Positions 1 through 5,106 of a DNA stretch of 5,106 bases are shown in pieces. Location: the NCBI GenBank assembly GCA_016203765.1, contig JACQMB010000100.1, positions 1 through 5,106 on the forward strand, written 5' to 3'. The notes below the pieces were generated by a model. The model was not told the DNA's origin, did no database searches, and saw only the letters and a program-made list of their open reading frames with translations. The DNA is from Deltaproteobacteria bacterium. GTDB taxonomy: Bacteria; UBA10199; SPLOWO2-01-44-7. Every line of letters starts with the position of its first letter. Position 1 is the stretch's first letter. Made by a program: the position numbers and the translations under genes.

Positions 1-132
1 ATTTATGACGAACCGGAATGGGTCCATGAAACCTATCGCTATCGCGTTGAAACGGACAAGATCGTCGTTGTCATCGCTTTTGCGAAAGCCGTCTTTCATA
101 AGATGCGTGACGGCATGGAGAAAATAATATGA
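1..132 (+). CDS. C-terminal fragment of an unidentified small protein (possible toxin partner)
   Basis: An open frame enters from the left edge and ends at TGA 130-132, leaving 43 visible residues. The fragment contains WVHETYRYRVETDKIVVVIA followed by a basic tail, FHKMRDGMEKII. Its stop overlaps the ATG of the next gene as ATGA, which argues for a real, translationally coupled gene. Genes immediately upstream of YgiT/MqsA-type zinc-finger regulators are often small toxins such as MqsR, whose C-terminal part also has a Trp followed by a Tyr-Arg-x-Arg stretch and beta-strands. The resemblance here is weak and out of register by a residue. I cannot identify the family, and the toxin idea rests mainly on gene order. 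Confidence 0.6.
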   Translation: MYDEPEWVHETYRYRVETDKIVVVIAFAKAVFHKMRDGMEKII

Positions 133-614
133 AGTGCATGGAATGCGGCGCAACCATGAAAGGGAAAACAGTCGAGCACCGCTATGCCGAATGCGGGCTG
201 AAAAACATTATTTTGAAAAATGCGGAACAATTAGTTTGTCCCCAATGCGGAGAGGAAGAACTTGTCATTCCCAATTTGGAACAACTGCATAAACTGATCG
301 CCAATATTGTGGCCGCTCAGGAACACAGGCTGTTGCCGGAGGAGGTCCGGTTTTTAAGATCACACCTGGGATTTTCGGGGGTCGATTTCGCCAAAGCCAT
401 CGGCGTTGCCCCCGAAACCGTTTCACGCTGGGAAAACGGCCATGAAAAAATGAAGCTTTCACATGAACGATTGCTGCGTATTCTTATTTTAGGTGAATTC
501 GGCCCCATCCATGATTATCTTAAGGAACTTTTCAATCTCGGAGCCGTTCGCAAAAAGAAAATCATTCAAAGAATTTTTGAGGCCGAAAACAACCGCTGGA
601 GGGAAGCGGCTTGA
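129..614 (+). CDS. YgiT/MqsA-type zinc-finger and helix-turn-helix regulator (antitoxin-like)
   Basis: This is a 161-residue protein. The N-terminal half has a CxxCG pair at Cys3/Cys6 and a second CPQCG pair at Cys37/Cys40, with an extra Cys22. This is the layout of the CxxCG-CxxCG-HTH (YgiT/MqsA) family, whose N-terminus binds zinc and pairs with the toxin. An XRE-type helix-turn-helix follows at about residues 71-118, with FAKAIGVAPETVSRWENG at 87-104 as the turn and recognition helix, so DNA binding is expected. E. coli MqsA is about 131 residues; this one has a basic C-terminal extension (about 123-161, including RKKKIIQRIF). The ATG at 129 is supported by GGAG at 117-120 with an 8-nt spacer and by the ATGA overlap with the upstream stop. 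The gene is probably autoregulatory, as is usual for the family, but the promoter would lie outside the window. Family assignment is firm; partnership with a toxin is inference. Confidence 0.85.
   Translation: MKCMECGATMKGKTVEHRYAECGLKNIILKNAEQLVCPQCGEEELVIPNLEQLHKLIANIVAAQEHRLLPEEVRFLRSHLGFSGVDFAKAIGVAPETVSRWENGHEKMKLSHERLLRILILGEFGPIHDYLKELFNLGAVRKKKIIQRIFEAENNRWREAA
598..604 (+). promoter_or_regulatory. Strong Shine-Dalgarno fixing the TTG start of the nuclease gene
   Basis: GGAGGGA lies inside the last codons of the regulator gene, six bases before the TTG at 611. It decides the start: TTG 611 overlaps the regulator stop (TTGA) and begins a well-formed signal peptide, while no in-frame ATG occurs before residue 73, well inside the catalytic domain. 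Confidence 0.75.
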
Positions 615-1105
615 AAACGTCAAAAAATCTTCTCTTTTTTCTTCTCACCCTCCTTACTGCCGCCCCCGCCTTCTCCAAAAGCGTCGAAGTGACCTTTGTT
701 TATGACGGCGACACGATTCGGGCCGGAGGCCAAAAAATCCGGCTGATCGGCGTCAACGCCCCGGAGACCGGGTGGCCGGAGAAGGGGAAAAAGCCGGAGT
801 GTTTTGGCAAAGAGGCCCATGCGTTTATGAAAACCCTGCTGTTTAACAAACAAGTCCGGCTCAAGAACGAAGGGGCGAAATACGATAAATACGGCCGCCG
901 TTTAGCCTACGTTTATTTGGGCGACAAGCTGGTCAATGAAGAATTGGTGCGCAAGGGTTATGCCTACACCTACACCTATTTTAAATTTTCCAAAAAAGAA
1001 CTCTGGAAGGATCTCCAAAAAAAGGCGGAGGAGGCGCGGCTTGGCATTTGGGGCGCTTGTAACGTCCTCTGCCGGGGACATGCCTGTAAAATCAACTTTC
1101 GATAA
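611..1105 (+). CDS. Secreted thermonuclease-like protein (SNase family)
   Basis: This 164-residue protein is a predicted exported endonuclease of the staphylococcal nuclease (TNase, OB-fold) family, which cleaves DNA and RNA with calcium. Residues 1-22 form a signal peptide (KTSK, then a Leu/Phe-rich core, then APAFS), so it should act in the periplasm or outside the cell. The domain opens with VYDGDTI (Asp32, Asp34), continues with RLIGVNAPE (Arg44 and Glu52 match SNase Arg35 and Glu43) and then KYGRRLAYVY (Arg96 matches Arg87), followed by VNEELVRKGYA. The position equivalent to SNase Asp40 is Asn49. The C-terminus ends in a Cys-containing tail (Cys150, 154, 159). It starts with TTG, overlapping the regulator stop by four bases, which suggests translational coupling. 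Its last 130 bases are antisense to the 3' end of the large minus-strand gene. The catalytic set is complete, so it is probably active. Confidence 0.9.
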   Translation: MKTSKNLLFFLLTLLTAAPAFSKSVEVTFVYDGDTIRAGGQKIRLIGVNAPETGWPEKGKKPECFGKEAHAFMKTLLFNKQVRLKNEGAKYDKYGRRLAYVYLGDKLVNEELVRKGYAYTYTYFKFSKKELWKDLQKKAEEARLGIWGACNVLCRGHACKINFR

Positions 1106-4100
1106 AACGTCCGCCGCAGGCGGAGTAAAACGGCAAAGAAGACAAGCACGAAAAACAAGAGGGGATTAAGAGCGGCATTGTCGGCAACCGTTGTCAGCTG
1201 GCAGCCCCAGCCGCCGCCGCTGATGCCGTATCGAGGTTCATCCGCCTGGAAGGCCGAGGGATCGAAAAGCTGGTCTCCGCCGCGAACCGTCACCCCGGTG
1301 TCAACCCCCTCCGCCACCACTACCCCGGCGGCGCTCACCGAAAAACTCTTGGAGGCAAACGCGTCCCCCGCGTCGGTGGCGGTAACCGTGCCGGAGAGCG
1401 TCCTCGAAATTTCGGCCGCACTCACACTCGCCTTCCCCGCCGTGGAACCGGCCGTACCCTCTCCCCCCAGACAGGCCTTGTCGATGCTAAGCCCGTTGCA
1501 ACCGGCATGAACGATACAGCCGCTCATGTCGTTTTGATTTTCATCTTTCAGGACGGCCTCACAGATCAACACGTCGCCCATTTCATCCGCGGCCTCCACA
1601 GGGATGAGCCAATAATCCCCCTCCTCCGAAGCCGGACCGACTTCCAACTGCGGAAATTCATTGCCGTTCGGCCAAAAGGCAACCCTCTCCCCAAAAAAGC
1701 CGACGAGATCAATCCCGCCGAACCGGTTCAGCATGAGTGTTAGCGGCCGACCGGCATCGCTAGCGGCGCCGGACGGCAGGAGAAATTCATCCAAAGATTC
1801 AAAAGCTCCCTCCGCCAGGCGATAGCCCACCAGCGCCTCTCCGGCATTCAGAAAAATATTTTGGCCAAGGGCCTCCATCTTACCAAAGGCCGTCTCCCCG
1901 CGAAGTTGAACCATGGCGGCGGATTCCTCCTTGCCGGCGTCCGTCATGGGAGCGATCACGGAGCCTTCCAAAAAGCGGACCTGCTCCGCCGACTCGAAGT
2001 TCTCCCAATCCAACACCTCCCCCTCGCGGGTGATTAAAATCTGCCCCATCACCGCCAGCGGCGCGGTGTCGCCCATGAACATGTTCAACGCGCAGGAAAA
2101 GTCCGCCTCCCCCAGGGAGCAATCGTACCACTCGGCCCCCGCGCCGGTTTCCACCACCACCGAGACCGCCGGCGTCTCTTCGGGCGAGGCCGGTTTCATT
2201 TCGACACGGATCGATTGAATGACCTCATCCGCACCCAGTACCCGGATCGGGTAAAAATCGTGCGCAACCTCCCCCTCAACATAGGAGAAAAAATCGACCC
2301 CCAGCTGACGCCCCGCCGCGGCGGTTTCCTCGGTTTTCTCCTCGGTGGTGGAGGTGACGGCTTCCGTTTTAACGTCGGTCACGTTGAAGGTGCCGAATCT
2401 AAGGGCATCCGCCGCCGCGGTTTCGAGTTCGACCACGCCAAAAATTCCCACTCCGCCTTCCGAAAGGGGGACCGCCTTGAGCGCGTAAATTTCCGCCAGC
2501 TCGCCGTTGCGCGCCGACCCTTCATCCTCCCAGCTTCTTTGCGTCACGGCGCCCTTGCCAAAATCGAACAAGGGATCCGGCCACAACTCCCCTCCCCTCC
2601 CTTCGGATTCCCGCAGAACCTGGTCGAGGTCGTGGACCAAAACATAATGGAGCAATTGCGAGACGGCGATCAAATCGTTTTTTTCGCCCCCCTCCAACGC
2701 CGCCACCTCCAGATGTTTCCACCGCTCCGCCAGGGGGATGTTGTGGAAGCCGAATGCCCTGTCGGCCGAAAATTCTCTGACGGGCAAATAGGCCAGCACC
2801 GGATTGGCGTCGGTGTGGCAAGCGACCAGCAAAATTTGTTTGTCAAACAAAGAGGCATCCTGAACGTCCGAGGGGTACAAGACACCGACGGCGTCCCGGT
2901 CTTTGCAGGGGGGCTGGACGGCGACTGAATGAGAACAGTCGAAAATGGAGGAGCGGCATTGGCTTTCGATGTCGACCGGGGCTGGCTCGTCGGCCGTTTT
3001 TTCAACCTCTTCGGTAACTTTTTCCGGCTCCTCGGTTGTCTTTACGGTCTCCGCGGCGGCCGGTTCCTTGGTAACGGTCTCCGTTGTGGTTTTTAGCGTG
3101 GTGTCGGCCACCGTCGCGGTTTTTGTGTCGGTTGTGGTCTTCACAGCGACGTCGGCCGTTTTCACGGCGGTGGCGGTCGTCTTGGTCGCCGTGGTGGTGG
3201 TGGTGGTCTTCGCGGTCGTGGTGGAAACAGGCTGTTGAAATACAAAAACCGGTTCGGCCGTTTTAACGGCTGTTTTAATATCTGTAGTTTGGACTTCCGG
3301 TTCGGATACCTTGGTTGTCCCGGCGGAAGGTACCGCCGCTTCCGCTTTTTCACCCGCCGCCTCTGTTGTCACTGTCTTGGGAGCGGTTGCTTCGGGTTCC
3401 GGTTCGGCGTCACCGGCCAGGCTTTCCCTCTCGCAGTTTTCGTCCGCCGTTCCGTCGCAGTTGTCATCTAAATCGTTGCCGCATATCTCCGAGGCCGCCG
3501 GCAGAACGGCTCCACTGCAAGCGCTCCATTCCCCCGCGTCGCAGGTCTGCCTCCCCTCCGTGCAAATGCCGACACTTACGGCATACGAAGGGCCTTCATA
3601 ACAGCCGCGGGCCAAGTCTTCATCCGTTCTGCCGTCACAATCATTGTCGATGCCGTCGCATCTTTCTTCCGATCCGTCTCCCGCCACAACGGAGCAGGCC
3701 AGGATCCCGTCCGGCTTGCACTCCAGCACGCCCGTCACCAGGCATTGCTCCGAGCCTTCAGTGCAAATTTCTCCAAGCCGGGCGACATTGTCGACATTCC
3801 CATCGCAGTTGTCATCGATTTGATTACAGACCTCCGCCCGGGGCGCGCCGGCCCTGGCCGTACAGCTCACCGCTCCCGTTGCGGCGTCGCACGCCCACGT
3901 TCCCTCCGCAAAACAAGCGCCGATCCCTTCCGAGCAGGCGGTGCCGACGCGCTCATCGAGATACGCGTGTTGAACGCCGGAGACCGGATCGCAGGAATCA
4001 ATCGTGCAGACGTTACGATCATCCACGGCGACGGGCGGGTGGAGTATCCCCTCTTTGGAATCGCAAATATCCCGGGTACAGGCATTGCCGTCATCCAGTT

Positions 4101-4362
4101 CGCTCTCCGTCATCGGGTCAAACCGGCAACCTCCCGCGGTGCAGACATTGGCGGTACAAACATTGGCGTCATCACAGCGCCGGTGATCGGGGGTGTGGGT
4201 GACGTTTCCCGTTTTGGAATCGCAGCTGTCGAAGGTACAATCGATCTCGTCGTCGATATTTTCGGGACAGGCCGCCGCCCAAGCCGTTTTGGGAATGCAA
4301 AAAAGCATCCCGAGCCAAAGCCCCGCGCACCCGATCCAAATTGGAAGACATTTGATTCTCAA
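976..4362 (-). CDS. Large secreted Cys-rich/Thr-rich protein with MopE-like repeats and C-terminal sorting signal
   Basis: This 1128-residue protein is of unknown function. Residues 1-30 are a signal peptide (RIK, hydrophobic core, TAWA). Residues 41-134 hold about four CTxDxCD repeats of the Dictyostelium CTDC type. Residues 177-308 hold three MopE-like acidic motifs (IDDNCDGNVDN, IDNDCDGRTDED, LDDNCDGTADEN) separated by Cys-rich loops, likely calcium or metal binding. A long Ala/Glu/Thr/Lys linker follows (about 315-462). A large region at 465-1045 matches nothing I recognise and is split by a second Thr/Glu-rich linker at 662-683; residues 985-1030 look like a beta-sandwich. A sorting signal lies at 1048-1084. 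The TTG at 4362 is the only plausible start: an in-frame TAG lies three codons upstream and the next Met (19) would remove the signal peptide's charged end. No clear Shine-Dalgarno is visible. The last 44 residues run past the sorting signal and may be an artefact or a mutation. Surface display is inferred. Confidence 0.88.
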   Translation of the reverse strand: MRIKCLPIWIGCAGLWLGMLFCIPKTAWAAACPENIDDEIDCTFDSCDSKTGNVTHTPDHRRCDDANVCTANVCTAGGCRFDPMTESELDDGNACTRDICDSKEGILHPPVAVDDRNVCTIDSCDPVSGVQHAYLDERVGTACSEGIGACFAEGTWACDAATGAVSCTARAGAPRAEVCNQIDDNCDGNVDNVARLGEICTEGSEQCLVTGVLECKPDGILACSVVAGDGSEERCDGIDNDCDGRTDEDLARGCYEGPSYAVSVGICTEGRQTCDAGEWSACSGAVLPAASEICGNDLDDNCDGTADENCERESLAGDAEPEPEATAPKTVTTEAAGEKAEAAVPSAGTTKVSEPEVQTTDIKTAVKTAEPVFVFQQPVSTTTAKTTTTTTATKTTATAVKTADVAVKTTTDTKTATVADTTLKTTTETVTKEPAAAETVKTTEEPEKVTEEVEKTADEPAPVDIESQCRSSIFDCSHSVAVQPPCKDRDAVGVLYPSDVQDASLFDKQILLVACHTDANPVLAYLPVREFSADRAFGFHNIPLAERWKHLEVAALEGGEKNDLIAVSQLLHYVLVHDLDQVLRESEGRGGELWPDPLFDFGKGAVTQRSWEDEGSARNGELAEIYALKAVPLSEGGVGIFGVVELETAAADALRFGTFNVTDVKTEAVTSTTEEKTEETAAAGRQLGVDFFSYVEGEVAHDFYPIRVLGADEVIQSIRVEMKPASPEETPAVSVVVETGAGAEWYDCSLGEADFSCALNMFMGDTAPLAVMGQILITREGEVLDWENFESAEQVRFLEGSVIAPMTDAGKEESAAMVQLRGETAFGKMEALGQNIFLNAGEALVGYRLAEGAFESLDEFLLPSGAASDAGRPLTLMLNRFGGIDLVGFFGERVAFWPNGNEFPQLEVGPASEEGDYWLIPVEAADEMGDVLICEAVLKDENQNDMSGCIVHAGCNGLSIDKACLGGEGTAGSTAGKASVSAAEISRTLSGTVTATDAGDAFASKSFSVSAAGVVVAEGVDTGVTVRGGDQLFDPSAFQADEPRYGISGGGWGCQLTTVADNAALNPLLFFVLVFFAVLLRLRRTFYRKLILQACPRQRTLQAPQMPSRASSAFFWRSFQSSFLENLK
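1103..1124 (-). terminator. Possible weak intrinsic terminator for the large minus-strand gene
   Basis: Read on the minus strand, the GC-rich 6-bp stem of the palindrome is followed by CGTTTTA, a short T tract. It lies upstream of the annotated stop of the large gene, inside its last 45 codons. The plus-strand reading has no T tract after the stem, so it is unlikely to terminate the nuclease operon by this mechanism. Stem and T tract are both short. Confidence 0.25.
1110..1124. repeat. 15-bp palindrome flanked by 7-bp direct repeats
   Basis: TCCGCC-GCA-GGCGGA is a perfect 6-bp stem with a 3-base loop, five bases after the nuclease stop. TAAAACG occurs immediately to its left (1103-1109) and again one base to its right (1126-1132). 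The arrangement resembles a small inserted palindromic element with a target duplication. On the minus strand it codes for the LRLRRT end of the sorting signal. Confidence 0.6.
1111..1221 (-). other. C-terminal sorting signal (MYXO/JDVT-CTERM-like)
   Basis: Residues 1048-1084 consist of a Gly-rich motif with one Cys (SGGGWGCQL), a spacer, a hydrophobic segment (NPLLFFVLVFFAVLL) and a basic cluster (RLRR). This is the three-part layout of the sorting signals processed by rhombosortase/exosortase- or myxosortase-like enzymes, with a Cys as in MYXO-CTERM and JDVT-CTERM. The protein is probably cut near the Cys and anchored at the cell surface. The exact subfamily needs a profile search. Confidence 0.65.
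3067..3222 (-). repeat. Low-complexity Thr/Lys linker with a GTG triplet run
   Basis: Residues 381-432 of the large protein are almost entirely Thr, Lys, Ala and Val, with recurring VKT and TKT units. On the + strand this contains a 17-base GTG tandem run at 3191-3207. It probably forms an extended, possibly glycosylated stalk lifting the C-terminal region away from the Cys-rich head. Copy changes in a triplet run would alter linker length without a frameshift. Confidence 0.7.
3439..3834 (-). other. Three MopE-like acidic metal-binding motifs
   Basis: Residues 177-308 contain EVCNQIDDNCDGNVDN, ERCDGIDNDCDGRTDED and EICGNDLDDNCDGTADEN. Each has the x-C-x-D/N-x-D-D/N-x-C-D-G-x-x-D pattern named for the copper-binding protein MopE and common in deltaproteobacterial surface proteins. 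Sequence identity to the pattern is clear; which metal is bound is not known from sequence, and calcium is as plausible as copper. Confidence 0.75.
3961..4242 (-). other. CTxDxCD (Dictyostelium-type) cysteine repeat block
   Basis: Residues 41-134 of the large protein contain DCTFDSCD, NVCTANVC, NACTRDICD and NVCTIDSCD at intervals of roughly 25 residues, often followed by a Gly-Val-x-His turn. This spacing matches the short Cys repeat known from Dictyostelium extracellular matrix proteins and from many myxobacterial exported proteins. The cysteines probably form disulfides outside the cytoplasm. Confidence 0.7.
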
Positions 4363-4571
4363 CGAGCACTATTTTGTGCAAACGGCGTGCCAGAATCCGG
4401 CTTTCCAACTAGCCGATATTGTTCTGAAAATTTGCGGCCGCCACTCGGTGGGGGGGTAAAATTAACCCCTTTGGGAGAATTTTTATTGTTTTGAAATTTT
4501 CCGGCCCAAAATAACTCGCCGCATTCTTGTTCATTGACAACAACACAAATAACAATAGGTTGGCACTTCCC
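4363..4571. promoter_or_regulatory. Divergent intergenic region with palindrome and imperfect direct repeats
   Basis: These 209 bases separate two divergent genes for exported proteins and must hold both promoters. A near-palindrome, GGGGTAAAATTAACCCC, lies at 4453-4469 with one mismatched pair. TGAAAATTTGCGGCC at 4425-4439 and TGAAATTTTCCGGCC at 4492-4506 agree at 13 of 15 bases and lie almost symmetrically on either side of it. These could be operator sites for a shared regulator. I see no convincing promoter for the minus-strand gene. Confidence 0.4.
4534..4561 (+). promoter_or_regulatory. Candidate promoter for the 4572 gene
   Basis: A perfect -35 box, TTGACA (4534-4539), is followed after 16 bases by TAGGTT (4556-4561), a poor -10 box. 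Transcription would start only a few bases before the ATG, giving a nearly leaderless message, which fits the lack of a good Shine-Dalgarno there. The weak -10 keeps this tentative. Confidence 0.3.
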
Positions 4572-5106
4572 ATGAAAAGACCTTCTCTTTCGAATATTAT
4601 TTTCCTAAATGCGTTTGCTTTGTTTTTAACATTGCCTGCCTACGGCAGGACAAAAGCAGAGGGCTGGTTAGGTAAAGAAACCCTGCTCAATGCAACCACA
4701 TCCGCAAAGCGCTTTAGTGGTAAGCAAGGTGATATGGGGACTGCTATTTTTGTTCCGCCTCGGTCCCGAAGAACCGTTACTTTTACTTCTTATTGTTTAA
4801 ATCCCCATGGTGCCGGTCCACACACCGACGAAAAGTTCATTTGGAGCAGGCAGGATACCAATATCCCTTACTTGAAAGAGGTTTTGGTTTATGCCGGCAG
4901 TCACTCCGAAATCCGGCAAACGGAAATACAAAGCCTAATTTGGAATCTGGCACGGGGTGTCTGGTTTGAGAACTACCCGGCGAAGCAAAAGGCCATATTG
5001 TTTGCCATTGATCCGGCCGCACCGGCCAAACTCCCCTCCAAAGCCAGGGAGGAAGCCAAACACAAGGCAAAGCAGGCGCTTTTCAAGGCGGTACCCGCCT
5101 TGAAAA
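4572..5106 (+). CDS. Exported protein with a putative thioester-like domain (3' end outside window)
   Basis: An open frame from ATG 4572 runs off the right edge with 178 residues and no stop. Residues 1-25 are a signal peptide (KRPS, long Ile/Phe/Leu core, LPAYG), supporting this ATG over an in-frame TTG at 4560. After about residue 68 comes TVTFTSYCLNPHG with Cys75, then IPYLKEVLVYAG (98-109), then QTEIQSLIWNLARG with Gln120, ending near 129. In bacterial thioester domains, a Cys in a [YFL]C-hydrophobic motif bonds to a Gln in a hydrophobic-Q-x-x-hydrophobic-hydrophobic motif; both patterns are present in the right order. After residue 150 the sequence is Lys/Ala-rich and probably helical (KAREEAKHKAKQALFK). 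It is divergent from the large surface protein gene. The coding frame is well supported; the thioester assignment is inference from two short motifs. It could instead be an unrelated exported domain. Confidence 0.8.
   Translation, partial: MKRPSLSNIIFLNAFALFLTLPAYGRTKAEGWLGKETLLNATTSAKRFSGKQGDMGTAIFVPPRSRRTVTFTSYCLNPHGAGPHTDEKFIWSRQDTNIPYLKEVLVYAGSHSEIRQTEIQSLIWNLARGVWFENYPAKQKAILFAIDPAAPAKLPSKAREEAKHKAKQALFKAVPALK
4635..4649. repeat. 15-bp palindrome inside the signal-peptide end
   Basis: CCTGCC-TAC-GGCAGG is a perfect 6-bp stem with a 3-base loop, the same 6-3-6 layout and GCC-NNN-GGC core as the palindrome at 1110-1124. It encodes PAYGR at the predicted signal-peptide cleavage region of the 4572 gene. 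Flanking TTG and CAA can extend the stem with one bulged base. It has no flanking direct repeat. Confidence 0.55.

Noticed and set aside
962..982. Tandem CCTACA/CTACAC repeat in the nuclease gene
   Set aside because: It is only about two to three six-base units, encodes a short Tyr-Thr stretch, and needs no explanation beyond local codon choice.
1106..1132. Hairpin after the nuclease stop as a terminator for the + strand operon
   Set aside because: On the + strand the stem is followed by GTAAAACGG with no T run, so it does not fit an intrinsic terminator in that direction.
2215..2928. Open frame on the + strand (237 codons)
   Set aside because: It is antisense to the large protein, has no recognisable domain, and its composition mirrors the minus-strand coding sequence. 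No ribosome binding site supports it.
3191..3207. GTG tandem run as a phase-variation switch
   Set aside because: The unit is a triplet, so gain or loss of copies cannot switch the reading frame. It can only change linker length.
3315..4202. Long open frame on the + strand (295 codons), rich in Arg, Pro, Ser and Cys
   Set aside because: It is wholly antisense to the Cys-rich and MopE-repeat part of the large minus-strand gene, and its Arg/Pro/Ser-heavy composition is typical of a shadow frame in GC-rich DNA. The minus strand shows clear family motifs and a signal peptide.
4267..4362. Lipoprotein signal at Cys32 of the large protein
   Set aside because: The residues before Cys32 are Ala-Ala-Ala without the usual Leu at -3, and the preceding TAWA gives a good ordinary signal-peptidase site, so a lipobox is less likely.
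4193..4494. Short + strand open frames reaching into the divergent intergenic region
   Set aside because: They cover the antisense of the large gene's signal peptide and have no motif, no ribosome site and no coupling to the 4572 gene.

Overview
The window looks like part of a Gram-negative genome of the old deltaproteobacterial type (Myxococcota, or a related uncultured lineage). The main evidence is a very long exported protein that combines Dictyostelium-type CTxDxCD cysteine repeats, MopE-like acidic repeats of the form DxxDNxCDGxxDE, a Thr/Lys-rich linker, and a Gly-rich, single-Cys C-terminal sorting signal resembling MYXO-CTERM or JDVT-CTERM. The genus cannot be fixed from sequence alone. 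No rRNA, tRNA, CRISPR array, transposase or phage gene is visible.

Left block (1-1105, + strand): the tail of an unidentified small gene, then a YgiT/MqsA-type zinc-finger plus helix-turn-helix regulator, then a secreted staphylococcal-nuclease-family enzyme. The first two overlap as ATGA and the second two as TTGA, so this looks like one translationally coupled operon. It may be a toxin-antitoxin-type pair with a nuclease gene attached.

Middle block (976-4362, - strand): a single 1128-codon gene for a secreted, probably surface-anchored, Cys-rich and Thr-rich protein. Its 3' end runs about 130 bp antisense into the nuclease gene. A 15-bp palindrome flanked by 7-bp direct repeats sits exactly where the sorting signal should end, and a 44-residue non-signal-like tail follows it.

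Right block (4363-5106): a 209-bp divergent intergenic region holds a near-palindrome between two imperfect 15-bp direct repeats. After it comes the start of a second exported protein on the + strand (4572 to the window edge, no stop reached). This protein carries a YCLN motif and a later IQSLIW motif that resemble the Cys and Gln motifs of bacterial thioester domains, the self-crosslinking adhesin modules. If that is right, the two divergent genes may both make cell-surface proteins, one anchored and one possibly reactive. A second 15-bp palindrome with the same 6-3-6 layout lies at the signal-peptide end of this gene. There is no gene-free stretch above 300 bases.
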